The notes under the pieces: generated by a model
Told to the model about the DNA's origin: nothing
The model's input: the letters and a program-made list of their open reading frames with translations, nothing else
Databases searched by the model: none
Source of the DNA: Paraneptunicella aestuarii
Lineage (GTDB): Bacteria; Pseudomonadota; Gammaproteobacteria; Enterobacterales; Alteromonadaceae
Direction of reading: 5' to 3'
Assembly (NCBI RefSeq): GCF_019900845.1
Contig: NZ_CP074570.1
Coordinates: 2,542,001 to 2,606,000 of the forward strand
Length of the DNA: 64,000 nt
In this document: positions 30,801-36,928 of the stretch, piece by piece
Layout of the letters: each line of letters begins with the position of its first letter
Numbering within the stretch: position 1 is the first letter of the stretch
Translations under genes and position numbers: made by a program

Positions 30801-33800
30801 CTAGCTGTGTTGGACTTAGAAGGCATTTTCGCTACAGCTACCTCCGGCACACCCATCAAGGTATTAAGCTGAGCTAAATGATGGCTGATGAAGTAGTTCG
30901 ACAAGGCTCGAATGGTCTGATACTCAAAGAATAAGGTTTTAGACAATTCGCCAAAGTCTTGCTCCAATGCTGCATTCAGTTGCGTGATCATCAACGAATT
31001 CATACCGTACTCATCGAATGTAGCCTCTGAGTGAATACGAGAAACCGGGATTTCCGACACTTTTGAAAACAAAGCTTTAAGATAATCTTCAACGTGGATC
31101 AGCAATGACTCTTGCGCATTATCCGGGTTGGCTTCTGAATGAGCCTGCTGTGAATAAACTTCACCTGATACTGACAACCCCCCTTCGGAACGAACCCAAT
31201 GTCGGTCTTTTGCAAATGGGTAACTTGGCAAAGGCACACGTTGTTCATTCCCCTTGTCAAAACCCTCCCAAGAGAACACTGCGCCACTTACCCACTTCTC
31301 AGCAATGGTGAACAAGCTCGACACCTGTACAGCGGTTTCTGTTGTCTGCACAGAAGCGCGTCCAGTGAAACAACCTAACACATCGCCACCTTGAATAAAG
31401 TCGCTTAACTTTTGCTGTAATTCATGGCGCGAGCTCACTACCAATGCCAGCCTTTGTGCCATATATACGCGACCAACACGCAAGGTATAGGCAATGTCAA
31501 TTAAACTAACGGCTGACGAGGCAGGATCTGCCAGATAATCGACCAAGCGTTGCGCTAACTGGATTAACTGCTGCTCTGTCGCCGCAGACAACAAGATAAC
31601 GCTTTCGCTGTCTTCTTTAACTGGTTGATGATGAATATATTCCTCTATCACGGCATGACCGCCTGAGCCTGTCGCGCCAAACGCATTAATCAGCGCTCTG
31701 CGCGGCAAATATTCACCTTGGGAAGCAGCGCTTTCATCCGTACTTAAAGGCTCCCAGCGTGTTACGCCTTCAACAATGGCTAAGCCACTGTCTTTTAAAT
31801 TGATCAATGGACTCACATCACCAACATTAATGGTGGGGCATAGTGTTTTATGCTTCATTTGCAGCAATACTTTCATAAGCTGCGACATGGCAGAAGCCGA
31901 CTCCAAATGCCCGATATTGGATTTAACGCTGCCCACGTAAACAGTAGATGCATTTTGAGCAAGGGGTTTGAACACATCTTTCAGCGCAGACATTTCCGAT
32001 GCATCAGCAATGCTAGCCCCCGGTGCCGCAGCTTCGATATAGGAAATAGAGCCAATGCTCACACCTGCGTTATCAATAGCACTTAACATCGACGCTTTTT
32101 GCTGCTCAGATTTAGATAACCCGTTACCCACGCTCTTACCACTGTAACCCACGGCTGTGCCTTTAATAATGCCGTGGATATAGTCCCCATCACGCAGTGC
32201 ATCTTGCCTGGATTTCACCAATATTGCCCCAACGCCTTCACCCGGCACAAAACCACTGCCTAATTTACCAAATGGGTGGGATTGACCATCTTTAGAAAGC
32301 AAATCCAAGCCTTGTAACATTTGGTGGTGATACGGATGGCTCATAATATTCACACCACCGACAATCGCCGCACGACATTCGCCATTGGCGAGGCTGTTAC
32401 AGGCATAATGAATCGCAGTCATGGCCGACGAACACGATGTATTCAGCGCAATACTTGGCCCACTAAAGGCAAAGAAGTGAGAAACACTATTAGGAATCGA
32501 CGAATGCAGAGAAATAACCGGCACATGGCGACCATCTTGCACATTAAGCCCGGCATAGTGCTGATAATCATCCCACATAGCTCCCACAAACACGCCCACT
32601 TTGCCAGCAACCCGATTCAATTCATTGCTGGTGTAACCGCCATTTTCAAGACACTCCCACACCACTTCCATCATAAGGCGTTCTTGCGGGTCGATACTTC
32701 TGGCCTCTAAAGGCGACATTTTAAACAGCAGCGAATCGAAACAATCGACGTCTTTTAAGAAAGCTCCCCGGTGATGCATTTGGGCAAAACCATTTCGATG
32801 CTCTTTGCTACTTCGATATTGCTCTACCTGCTCAAGAGGCAAATTAGTGAAGCTGTCCTGGCTGGCTTGCAGATTTTTCCAGAATTGCTCCAGATTTTCT
32901 GCGCCCGGATATCTGCCACTCATACCCACAATCGCCATTTCGTTTGCAGTATGAGCCGCCGGTAAGGTTTCAGCATGGCGTCTGTGAGCTTCTAAGTAGC
33001 GCCAATCCGCCGGCAACGGCGTGGCGTGGCTGCCGCACACAAAACTGTGCAGTAATAAATCTTCTGGGTCTAATTTGAAGTCAGCGCGAATTTTGTCGAA
33101 TAACAAACCACCAATTGGACACACGCCCATATCAAACTCGGCTTGTCGGTCTACCAGTAGCTGCCCCATATAACCTGCATCTAACAATGCGAGATAAGCG
33201 CTGTCTTTAGCAAAGGTCTGCGACATTTCAGCAATAGATGACACCAAAAACACACAAAATTTGGATTGCTGGGCATGTTTTCTATTAAATGGGGTGTAAC
33301 AGGATTTTAATTCTACAGATAAATCCGATGAAACCAGCGTCAACTCATGCTCAATGGGATTGTAGTAATACACCCCTTTATCAACACCATGCACGCCATT
33401 TTCTTTAACGTACAGGTAAGTTTTCACCGACTGGCTTTGAGTAACCGAACCATATAGCTCGCTACGACCAGTTTGTCTTTGTTGTAGCAATGATAAGAAT
33501 TTGCTGAATTGCTCAAATGGAACCGGGGCTTCGCTGTAATCGCGCTTTGTGGCGCGAGCATTGTAATAAGCTTCTCGTAAAGGCTGCTCAGCCAGGCGAA
33601 TTCGAGCGCTGTCGGCAGGAAACTGGCGAACATTGACTACACCTTTAAGTTTGTCTTTTTCTTCTTGTGTTGGGAACGCAGCACTTTCGTTTTTAACACT
33701 GAACGGCACATCAGAATGAATAGGATCAACATGATTAGCGCAATGCCCATGCAACGCACTACGATGTGTTTGCAAGTAGTTAAATAAGGTATTTGCTTGT

Positions 33801-36800
33801 TGCGCTTGCTCGCCCTGAACTGACGCACTGCCCAAGATGGCGTGCATAAAGGTATGACCGTCATCAAGCTTGAAATCTTGGCTAATGGCATCGAAGTCAA
33901 CACCGCTTACGGGCGACAGTTGTACATTAAAGTCAGCTTGTCTGCTGCGTAACAACTGCCCCATATAACCCGCTTCTAACACGGATAACAGAGCACTGGA
34001 TTCTCGATACACGGGCACAATGGCTTTCATTTGTGCAATGAAAAACACCACAAATCCAGCGTTATCAAATTCACTACGATTGTATTCAAAAAAGACCGAG
34101 CGATTGATATTTACACCTGTAGTAACCGGGTATAAAACGTGTTCTATTGGATGATAGTAATACACCCCCTCTGCCAAACCTTGTACGCCCTTTTCTTTAA
34201 CGTACAAATACGACTGAATAGGGTTAAGACCACCGGCAGAGGCGTACAAATATTTTGCTTCACCAGCCACTTGATGTTGCTGTAACAACGAAAGAAAACG
34301 TCCTAACACCTCAAGGGAAACCGATCGCGCAGCATTACTGCTGGTAGAAATAAACGAGGTGACATAGGCATCTTCACTAAATTCCACACGTTGCAGCTTG
34401 ATTGATGATGCCACACTCGACGGTGGACTCACTTGCGACGTGGACTGCTGAACCTCAACATGAACCCTTGTGTTATTTTCTATAGCAGATGACCCCGAGG
34501 GTAATAATTTGGTGAGGTATTGAGTAATAGCTTCAATTGTAGGGTCGTCCAGGAACACTTCTACAGGCATGGTGACTGCGTAGTCGTTTTGAATTTTCTC
34601 GACGACTTGAACCATAGTAAACGAAGTCGCCCCCAGCTCGAATAAATCATCATGAGCCGTGATACCATCGACACCCAGCAAGTCTGCAAAGTAGCCAATC
34701 AACTCTGCCTGTAACCTTGCTGTCGTCTCTGTTTGTGAACAGTGCGCTGGCTGTGCTTGAGTCTCGACTGCAACGTTAGCACCAAGCAAGGCTGCCAAAT
34801 GTTGCGCAATAGCTCGCACGCTGGGATCATTCAAAAACACTTCAACAGGAATGGTCACTTGATAGGTATTTTGAATTTTTTCCACCGCCTGAACCATCGT
34901 AAATGAGGTTGCTCCCAGCTCGAACAAATCGTCTGACGCATCGACGCTTTCACCGCCAAGCAACTCTGAAAAATACCCAAGTAAATCCGCTTCTAATTGC
35001 GCTTGCCCTACTGATTTTTGGTTATTGCGTTCAACCAACTCCTCCCTGTGATTGGACTGGCTAGACAGCATATTGCCCAAATACTGCGCAATGGCTTGAA
35101 CCGTGGGGTTATCCAAAAACACTTCCACAGGCATGTTGATACCATGGCGTTCTTGGATTTTTTCTACTGTCTGGACCATGGTGAACGAGGTTGCACCCAG
35201 CTCAAATAAGTCATCATCGGGGTTAACGATGTCGGTATTAAGAAGCGATGAAAAATCTGATTGCAATTCTTTGATCAGGTTATTCATGTCGGTATTTATT
35301 CCTGTCTCTGCTGATTGGTGTTCTTGGGTATTTAACGGTGTTTTTGAGGTAATTGTTGGCACCACATTGAGCACTTCAGACTTGCTCTGTGGTAGTGCAA
35401 GCAGTGCCTTGCGATCGGCTTTCCCGTGAGTAGTTACAGGAACATCGTTGATGCAAATAACCGCATTGGGCAGCATATAATCTGGCAAGCTGCTCTTTAA
35501 AAATTCCCGTACCTCTTTTAATTTAATCGGCGTTTCAGTCACAACATAAGCCACTAATTGCGGGTTAACCGAATCTGCGTCTTTGACCAATACCACAGAG
35601 TGGTCGATACGCGGATGGTTATTCAAAGTGTTTTCAATTTCACCCAATTCAATACGAAAACCGCGCAACTTCACTTGCGAATCCAAACGGCCTAAATAGT
35701 CAATATTGCCGTCGGGCAAAAGGCAGGCTTCATCGCCCGTGCGATAGAGTTTTTTGCTAACCTGAGCATCACCTTTGAGTGGGTTGTCGATGAATCGGTC
35801 TTGAGTCAAATCAGGACGGTTTAAATATCCCTTGGCCAAGCCAATACCGCCAATATACAGTTCACCGCTTTGGCCTGGTTCTACAGGTTCAAATTGTTCA
35901 TTAAGAATGTGAAGCTGAATATTACTAATAGCTTTACCGATGGGGATCTTTTTATCAGGGCGCAATTCACACTGCCAATAGCTCACATCTACCGCGGCTT
36001 CCGTAGGGCCGTATAAGTTATGCAATTTAGCCGGAATAGTATTGAGAAACTTCTCAACCGATTCATAGGGCAAAGCTTCCCCACTGGCAAATACGTGCTT
36101 AAGTGAACGGCATTGTGCCGCATCGCTTTGATTTAAAAAGAAGCGCAGCATAGAAGGCACAAAGTGGCAAATAGTGATGGCTTCTTGTTGTATCAAGCTG
36201 ATTAAATACGGATTGTCTTTGTGCCCTTTGGGTTTGGCAAATACCAGGCAAGCGCCAGATAACAACGGAAGAAATAGCTCCCACACCGACACATCAAAGG
36301 TATAAGGCGTTTTTTGTAAAATACGATCTCCACTGCCTACCTGATACTCATCTCGCATCCAAATTAAGCGATTACAAATCGCCTCATGGGGCAACATGCA
36401 CCCTTTGGGCTTACCCGTAGAACCCGAGGTGTAAATGATATAGGCCAGCTCATCAGGCTGATTAACATGAACCAGATTATGAATTTCATGCTCTGCAAGG
36501 CTATCTCGATCTAATGCCAATACGTGGCCTTGATAACCAGCCAATAAGGTAGTAAATCGGTTCTGGGTTAACACCACAGACACCTTGGCGTCTTGCAAAA
36601 TAAAGTCGAGTCTTTCTTTTGGCGTTTCAGGATCTAACGGTAAATACGCTCCACCCGCTTTTAATATGCCTAGCAGAGCAATCATCATTTCGATGGATCT
36701 GTCCATCACCACAGCCACAATGTCATTGGGAGAAATACCCAGACTTCTAAGGTGATGACCACACTGGTTAGCACGGCAATTTAATTCGTGAAATGAAAGA

Positions 36801-36928
36801 CTATTGCCTTCAAACCTCACGGCTTGCGCGTCAGGAGTTTGAGTGATCTGTTGTTCAATAAATGCATGTAACAGAGAAGGCTGACCTACACCGATTGACT
36901 GTTGAGATGTGATATTTTCACTATACAT
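18620..36928 (-). CDS. Trans-AT PKS/NRPS megasynthase, downstream subunit (6102 aa)
   Basis: Giant assembly-line enzyme that takes over in the middle of an NRPS module. Domains with rough residues: A for serine (20-517), PCP (549-627), PCP (642-714), PCP (737-810), Ox1 (844-1044), Ox2 (1097-1307), KS0 (1327-1765), ACP (1944-2020), KS (2059-2495), DH (2679-2973), KR (3000-3413), ACP (3465-3543), KS (3599-4038), DH0 (4232-4515), three crotonase/ECH domains (4599-5309), five ACPs (5339-5945), and a C-terminal post-KS linker without KS (about 6030-6102). No AT, MT, ER or TE domain. The ATG at 36926-36928 overlaps the upstream stop by 8 bases (ATGTATAG), so the Cy-Cy half and the A half are probably made in equal amounts. 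It is the last gene of the PKS run; an inverted repeat follows. Confidence 0.95.
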   Translation of the reverse strand: MYSENITSQQSIGVGQPSLLHAFIEQQITQTPDAQAVRFEGNSLSFHELNCRANQCGHHLRSLGISPNDIVAVVMDRSIEMMIALLGILKAGGAYLPLDPETPKERLDFILQDAKVSVVLTQNRFTTLLAGYQGHVLALDRDSLAEHEIHNLVHVNQPDELAYIIYTSGSTGKPKGCMLPHEAICNRLIWMRDEYQVGSGDRILQKTPYTFDVSVWELFLPLLSGACLVFAKPKGHKDNPYLISLIQQEAITICHFVPSMLRFFLNQSDAAQCRSLKHVFASGEALPYESVEKFLNTIPAKLHNLYGPTEAAVDVSYWQCELRPDKKIPIGKAISNIQLHILNEQFEPVEPGQSGELYIGGIGLAKGYLNRPDLTQDRFIDNPLKGDAQVSKKLYRTGDEACLLPDGNIDYLGRLDSQVKLRGFRIELGEIENTLNNHPRIDHSVVLVKDADSVNPQLVAYVVTETPIKLKEVREFLKSSLPDYMLPNAVICINDVPVTTHGKADRKALLALPQSKSEVLNVVPTITSKTPLNTQEHQSAETGINTDMNNLIKELQSDFSSLLNTDIVNPDDDLFELGATSFTMVQTVEKIQERHGINMPVEVFLDNPTVQAIAQYLGNMLSSQSNHREELVERNNQKSVGQAQLEADLLGYFSELLGGESVDASDDLFELGATSFTMVQAVEKIQNTYQVTIPVEVFLNDPSVRAIAQHLAALLGANVAVETQAQPAHCSQTETTARLQAELIGYFADLLGVDGITAHDDLFELGATSFTMVQVVEKIQNDYAVTMPVEVFLDDPTIEAITQYLTKLLPSGSSAIENNTRVHVEVQQSTSQVSPPSSVASSIKLQRVEFSEDAYVTSFISTSSNAARSVSLEVLGRFLSLLQQHQVAGEAKYLYASAGGLNPIQSYLYVKEKGVQGLAEGVYYYHPIEHVLYPVTTGVNINRSVFFEYNRSEFDNAGFVVFFIAQMKAIVPVYRESSALLSVLEAGYMGQLLRSRQADFNVQLSPVSGVDFDAISQDFKLDDGHTFMHAILGSASVQGEQAQQANTLFNYLQTHRSALHGHCANHVDPIHSDVPFSVKNESAAFPTQEEKDKLKGVVNVRQFPADSARIRLAEQPLREAYYNARATKRDYSEAPVPFEQFSKFLSLLQQRQTGRSELYGSVTQSQSVKTYLYVKENGVHGVDKGVYYYNPIEHELTLVSSDLSVELKSCYTPFNRKHAQQSKFCVFLVSSIAEMSQTFAKDSAYLALLDAGYMGQLLVDRQAEFDMGVCPIGGLLFDKIRADFKLDPEDLLLHSFVCGSHATPLPADWRYLEAHRRHAETLPAAHTANEMAIVGMSGRYPGAENLEQFWKNLQASQDSFTNLPLEQVEQYRSSKEHRNGFAQMHHRGAFLKDVDCFDSLLFKMSPLEARSIDPQERLMMEVVWECLENGGYTSNELNRVAGKVGVFVGAMWDDYQHYAGLNVQDGRHVPVISLHSSIPNSVSHFFAFSGPSIALNTSCSSAMTAIHYACNSLANGECRAAIVGGVNIMSHPYHHQMLQGLDLLSKDGQSHPFGKLGSGFVPGEGVGAILVKSRQDALRDGDYIHGIIKGTAVGYSGKSVGNGLSKSEQQKASMLSAIDNAGVSIGSISYIEAAAPGASIADASEMSALKDVFKPLAQNASTVYVGSVKSNIGHLESASAMSQLMKVLLQMKHKTLCPTINVGDVSPLINLKDSGLAIVEGVTRWEPLSTDESAASQGEYLPRRALINAFGATGSGGHAVIEEYIHHQPVKEDSESVILLSAATEQQLIQLAQRLVDYLADPASSAVSLIDIAYTLRVGRVYMAQRLALVVSSRHELQQKLSDFIQGGDVLGCFTGRASVQTTETAVQVSSLFTIAEKWVSGAVFSWEGFDKGNEQRVPLPSYPFAKDRHWVRSEGGLSVSGEVYSQQAHSEANPDNAQESLLIHVEDYLKALFSKVSEIPVSRIHSEATFDEYGMNSLMITQLNAALEQDFGELSKTLFFEYQTIRALSNYFISHHLAQLNTLMGVPEVAVAKMPSKSNTASENEYFALQATMPNAKPEPDIAIVGVSGRYPQSATVEAYWDNLQSGTDCISEIPASRWDYHAYYDKDKTSQGTIRSKWGGFIEGIDEFDPLFFKISPIEAEFMDPQERLFLQTVWHTFEDAGYSPSSQNISQHKVGVFVGVMYGEYQLFSTSDNVRKEGMAVGASYGSIANRISYTFNLTGPSMAIDTLCSSSLTALHLAVKSIKGGESEAAIVGGINLSMHPNKYVMQAQTNMSASDGRCRSFGEGGDGFVAAEGVGALFIKPLNKAKQDRDNIYGVIKGTAINNDGKTHGYTVPNPNAHASMIMDALQTSGINPEWISYIEAHGTGTSLGDPVEITGLSKAFRQFTDKKQFCAIGSAKSNIGHTEAVAGIAGITKILLQMKHQMLVPSLHSSTLNPNINFEQSPFYVQQELTEWKRPQIENNGVITEVPRIACISSLGAGGSNAHAIIQEYVPEDTVKNDCSEATTVMIPLSAKDPQRLQEYVKQCVDYIRNAQKQGMSISLVNLAYTMQVGREAMEERLGFVVSSVQELEEKLQAVLNEEQFIEGVYIGQGKDTRVLSVFDADDDMASIALTWVNKGKYHKLLDLWVNGFDFDWNRLYTEHHPARISAPKYPFAKERYWVGGETVQASKKLTVSTIHPLLHENTSDLFEQRFTSTFTGDEFFLRDHQVKGEKVLPGVAYLEMARAAVEKSAGRMLVEEFEQEAIITLNHVVWTQPITVSGAAKEVHIALGESDNQQIHFEIYSESEQGEEVTHSQGEVAFVVEGAPESFVVEDIKARMTQGVLDAKTCYQTFDAMGLNYGAGHQGVVEVYQGNGEILAKLALPQAVLNTQQDYVLHPSLMDAALQSTLGLILNSQKQDGDSAKVNLPFALESLQIVRACTETMYAWARSSVADSATSKRVQKLDIDLCDEQGQICVQMKGFSFRVLESASEPSTATVMQEVSQQQELEKTGTLFAKPVWQQAPVSDHQDTQQYAEHHIVLCGLNGIQPEELTNLIPTSQCTVLQTQDEAPTLDTEFSEYAAALFEQLNALMQSKSQDKVLVQVIVPLIASGSVFVGLSGLLKTAVLENPKIVAQLIAIDASMSAEVVAKQLQQSAQQPSDTLVKYQDNARWVQGWEEILVAQTQPDCVFKEGGVYLITGGLGGLGLIFANDILRNTQNANVILTGRSALSAEKQKVLDGLKTKGSNVDYRIVDVTEKEQVRDLIAYVKQVYGELDGIIHSAGVMADNFMLKKSVEEFKQVLAPKVAGAVNLDEASQGMQLDFFVLFSSGTGVTGNPGQADYASANAFMDQFAHYRNTLVAQEQRSGHTLSVNWPLWKEGGMHVDDTIEAIMKQATGMIAMSTETGVKALHQCLHFGYGQVLVMEGELGQMRAGLLAPSTAGKKEPTVALAVSESERLAKTIPHDNAVVSGNVKEKLTGDISSKTLQYLKQQFSAILKLPASKIDAQAPLEQYGMDSILAVSLTGKLEKTFGSLSKTLFFEYQTIAELAAYFVASHHSQLESLFDVAESGANTVAVATQASPVTTSNSTSKATLGMRKRKRFTPVLNQKSQPETSALNVAIIGLSGRYPESRDIEAFWNNLQAGKNCITEIPASRWDWEEFYHEDPSKRGFHSSKWGGFIEGVDEFDSLFFNISPLEAMVIDPQERLFLQHAWMAIEDAGYTRESLHKPGQGQLDGLVGVYVGVMSGDYQLYGAEESLKGNRMAIGGTYASIANRVSYVLNLHGPSMTVDTMCSSSLTSIHLACQDLKHHKTDLAIAGGTNLTIHPNKYLGLSEAQFISVKGHCASFGAGGDGYIPGEGVGAVLLKRLDDAIDDGDHIYGVILGSAINHGGKTNGYTVPNPKAQRSAVEMALAESQINPSSISYVEAHGTGTKLGDPIEINGLSQVFGKFTQEIGFCQIGSIKSNIGHCEGAAGIAGLTKVLLQMKHKKIVPSLHSSSLNPNIDFERSPFVVNQELKEWQRPVLDGREQPLIAGISSFGAGGSNAHMVISEYRQEEQVPVIVSESPVVVPLSAKTPAQLKEAASNLMAFVLRHISAENQATPEKIASLDLLNLAYTLQIGREAMEQRVGFIVSSLNELSEKLNAFVSGQEDIAECYAGQVTGNKEAQSALSADAQLQEAVANKNVSKLLEFWVKGSPIDWNKLYQVSKPKRISLPTYPFAKQRSWYSDIRAINLGSKLTPAVDSAPIAVLHPLVHENTSNFMEQRFTSRFTDTEAFIADYQVKGEKRLPNVAYFEMARAALEKASGKAQGSTSITLKNMRWEHLVLVNATPKEVHIALFDEGSDKALYEIYSAGADGQEALLHCQGEAEFHAKTAAVIDIKKLQTEMAQASLTGKECYQALQAAGIERGATYQGIQAVHQGENQLLVTLSVPTDDMQKGCVLPPSIIDSALQAVVGLMDIAPRGSVPQPDLLCSIESLESVAPCAPTMYAWLRYSDGLSQGQATSAKLDIELCDQQGNVCVKMRGVEYQFDMHKPIKAHATPVAKANSSVVAQGEVKSSKVIRLTQASHVAAIDDQPSTTLRKNATISLSTLTDEVFIADKQPVSLSVVPTPSSVNLYSHEKGVFSLQINTDDNENLLSGEMIQKLGNAMDELAQNTEVKVLIVTGMEQAFLSGGRAELNQALVAELHKKITLFPYPVIAAMQGSATGAGFFIASLCDFLICNKDSQYFYTQAQFGLFPSEQEDAFFSERFGETLATDLLYSNETPKGSELEMKGWGCQFVAHDQVIDAAHELASIFADMPQISLRELKLHLSRKTRGIVKQLSVVVSPAVGQSLALSQDVLSQRVSSPSNLLAVETDASGVLLVKILPYESKQDIESLVSALETLFAQLQETAGYRAIVLSSSSRDFLPMNSDAYATVVPRLQTLFLQMQVPVIAALEFNAGNAAWFLSLCCDACVYSESGVYHFDNGFSSHNLVNGDVATLLSSRFGHHLAKQILFTGAAFTGIDLKQRQPILTVVSTGQVLTSALALAKSWSDSNSCAFVNSKHRLQANLELVASLPENAMEESEGISYLSDVPTRIPLKSEVIEATIYPTGVLVVKMVDREARNLFSEAIAEGLTEIFLHIQQTSAYKVVVLTGYDTYFSTGGTKEGLIAIQEGLFKYSDAPIYEFPIHCKIPVIAAMQGHGIGAGWTFGMFSDFVYFSRESIYSTRFMSYGFTPGAGSTLLFPHQFGMELAREYLMTASEYKGHDIDARSSLMPVLPRKEVYESAMELAQQIAQLPRSSIVALKLQFTKALRSQLDEIYKIELAMHDKTFVNNSEALTQIKGKFNQEVDLPSSIVKPEEVQAASEMSHSIKPGLKKLLADELYLDEDSIGDDTPFLELGLDSITGVTFVKKINQEYGIDIPVTEIYTYATISALTGYLEEEITKLGGADIEMVEVPEQTSVAEVIQEKSSVQPVQQEKVVIESVVNKNDEAFAALKSTLKKLLADELYLEEDTIGDDTPFLELGLDSITGVTWVRKINEEYKIDIPVTEIYTHVTISALTDYLQGEIGEVGEIAIPETVAVSSEPSVAPAKKPAQQKASSQKPAPEVEVAEEKASVETSSESIASIKFASIKATLKKLLADELYLEEDTIGDDTPFLELGLDSITGVTWVRKINEEYKIDIPVTEIYTHVTISALTDYLQGEIGEVGEIGEIAIPETVAVSSEPSVAPAKKPAQQKASSQRPTSAAEVAVEKASAETSSESSESFASVKATLKKLLADELYLEEDTIGDDTPFLELGLDSITGVTWVRKINEEYKIDIPVTEIYTHVTISALTDYLQGEIGEVGIAIPETVAVSSEPSVAPAKKPAQQKTSSQRPTSAAEVAVEKASAETSSESSESFASVKATLKKLLADELYLEEDTIGDDTPFLELGLDSITGVTWVRKINEEYKIDIPVTEIYTHVTISALTDYLQGEIIKQGGTFEQTVQSVIQDPAQKIERATTAKGGASRRQPIRSSSQKVTASIKQETAKEQASHVSNNGVKTVNNAAVAKAAKSNASSGVLLPFSASDLDGLQDEVKQVLTYLQTHPKTDLVSLAYTLQTNQVDREERLVVHVNSVEEATRKLGYWLKESEAVS
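19095..20535 (-). repeat. Tandem DNA repeats encoding near-identical ACPs
   Basis: Units of 399, 411 and 408 bases begin at equivalent positions 19191, 19590, 20001 and 20409 (the last one partial), nearly identical at the DNA level including the linker. They encode four ACPs with the same GLDSITGVTWVRKINEEYK core. Differences are concentrated in the linker, including a short GEI/GEV repeat that varies in number (9-base steps). Confidence 0.93.
20990..23135 (-). repeat. ECH-ECH-ECH cassette, copy 2
   Basis: Paralogue of 43455-45630 with the same domain order and the same degenerate motifs. ECHa has SGGRAELNQ and VIAAMQGSATGAGFF; ECHb has LPMNSDAY and VIAALEFNAGNAAWF; ECHc has TGGTKEGLIAIQEGLFKYSD and VIAAMQGHGIGAGW. 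DNA similarity to the other copy is very high over ECHc (compare 21476-21540 with 43930-43994). Confidence 0.9.
24815..28895 (-). repeat. DH-KR-ACP-KS block, copy 2
   Basis: Matches the block at 51215-55250 in order and in short unique linkers: both share YQG-G and LAKLALPQAVLNTQQDY in DH, the QYGMDSILAVSL ACP core, and KRKRFTPVL before the KS. This points to duplication of a unit that starts after one KS and ends with the next. Confidence 0.75.
26300..30755 (-). other. Module KS-DH-KR-ACP
   Basis: KS about 30755-29445, complete catalytic set (DTLCSSSL, HGTGT, KSNIGH). DH about 28895-28010 with HQVKGEKVLP and DAALQ, expected active. KR about 27930-26690 with TGGLGGLG, HSAGVMADNF (the Asp of B-type KRs) and the Tyr/Asn pair in YASANAFMD. 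ACP about 26535-26300 with YGMDSIL. Predicted to extend by malonate and leave an alpha,beta double bond. Confidence 0.85.
30870..32950 (-). other. KS0-ACP, non-elongating module after the oxazole unit
   Basis: KS about 32950-31635 keeps the acylated Cys (NTSCSSAM) and the KSNIGH His, but the HGTGT segment reads AAPGASIAD (about 31990-32040). Loss of this His removes decarboxylative condensation in known KS0 domains, so it should only pass the chain on. ACP about 31100-30870 with EYGMNSLM. Confidence 0.85.
33010..36880 (-). other. NRPS half-module A(Ser)-PCP-PCP-PCP-Ox-Ox
   Basis: A domain about 36870-35380 has YTSGSTGKPKG, TFDVSVWE and NLYGPTEAAVD; the ten specificity positions read DVWHFSLVDK, the serine code of EntF. 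Three PCPs (about 35285-34500), all with ELGATSFTMVQ. Two flavin oxidase (SagB/ThcOx-like) domains follow at 34400-33800 and 33640-33010. Together with the preceding Cy-Cy this should make an oxazole from serine. Confidence 0.9.
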
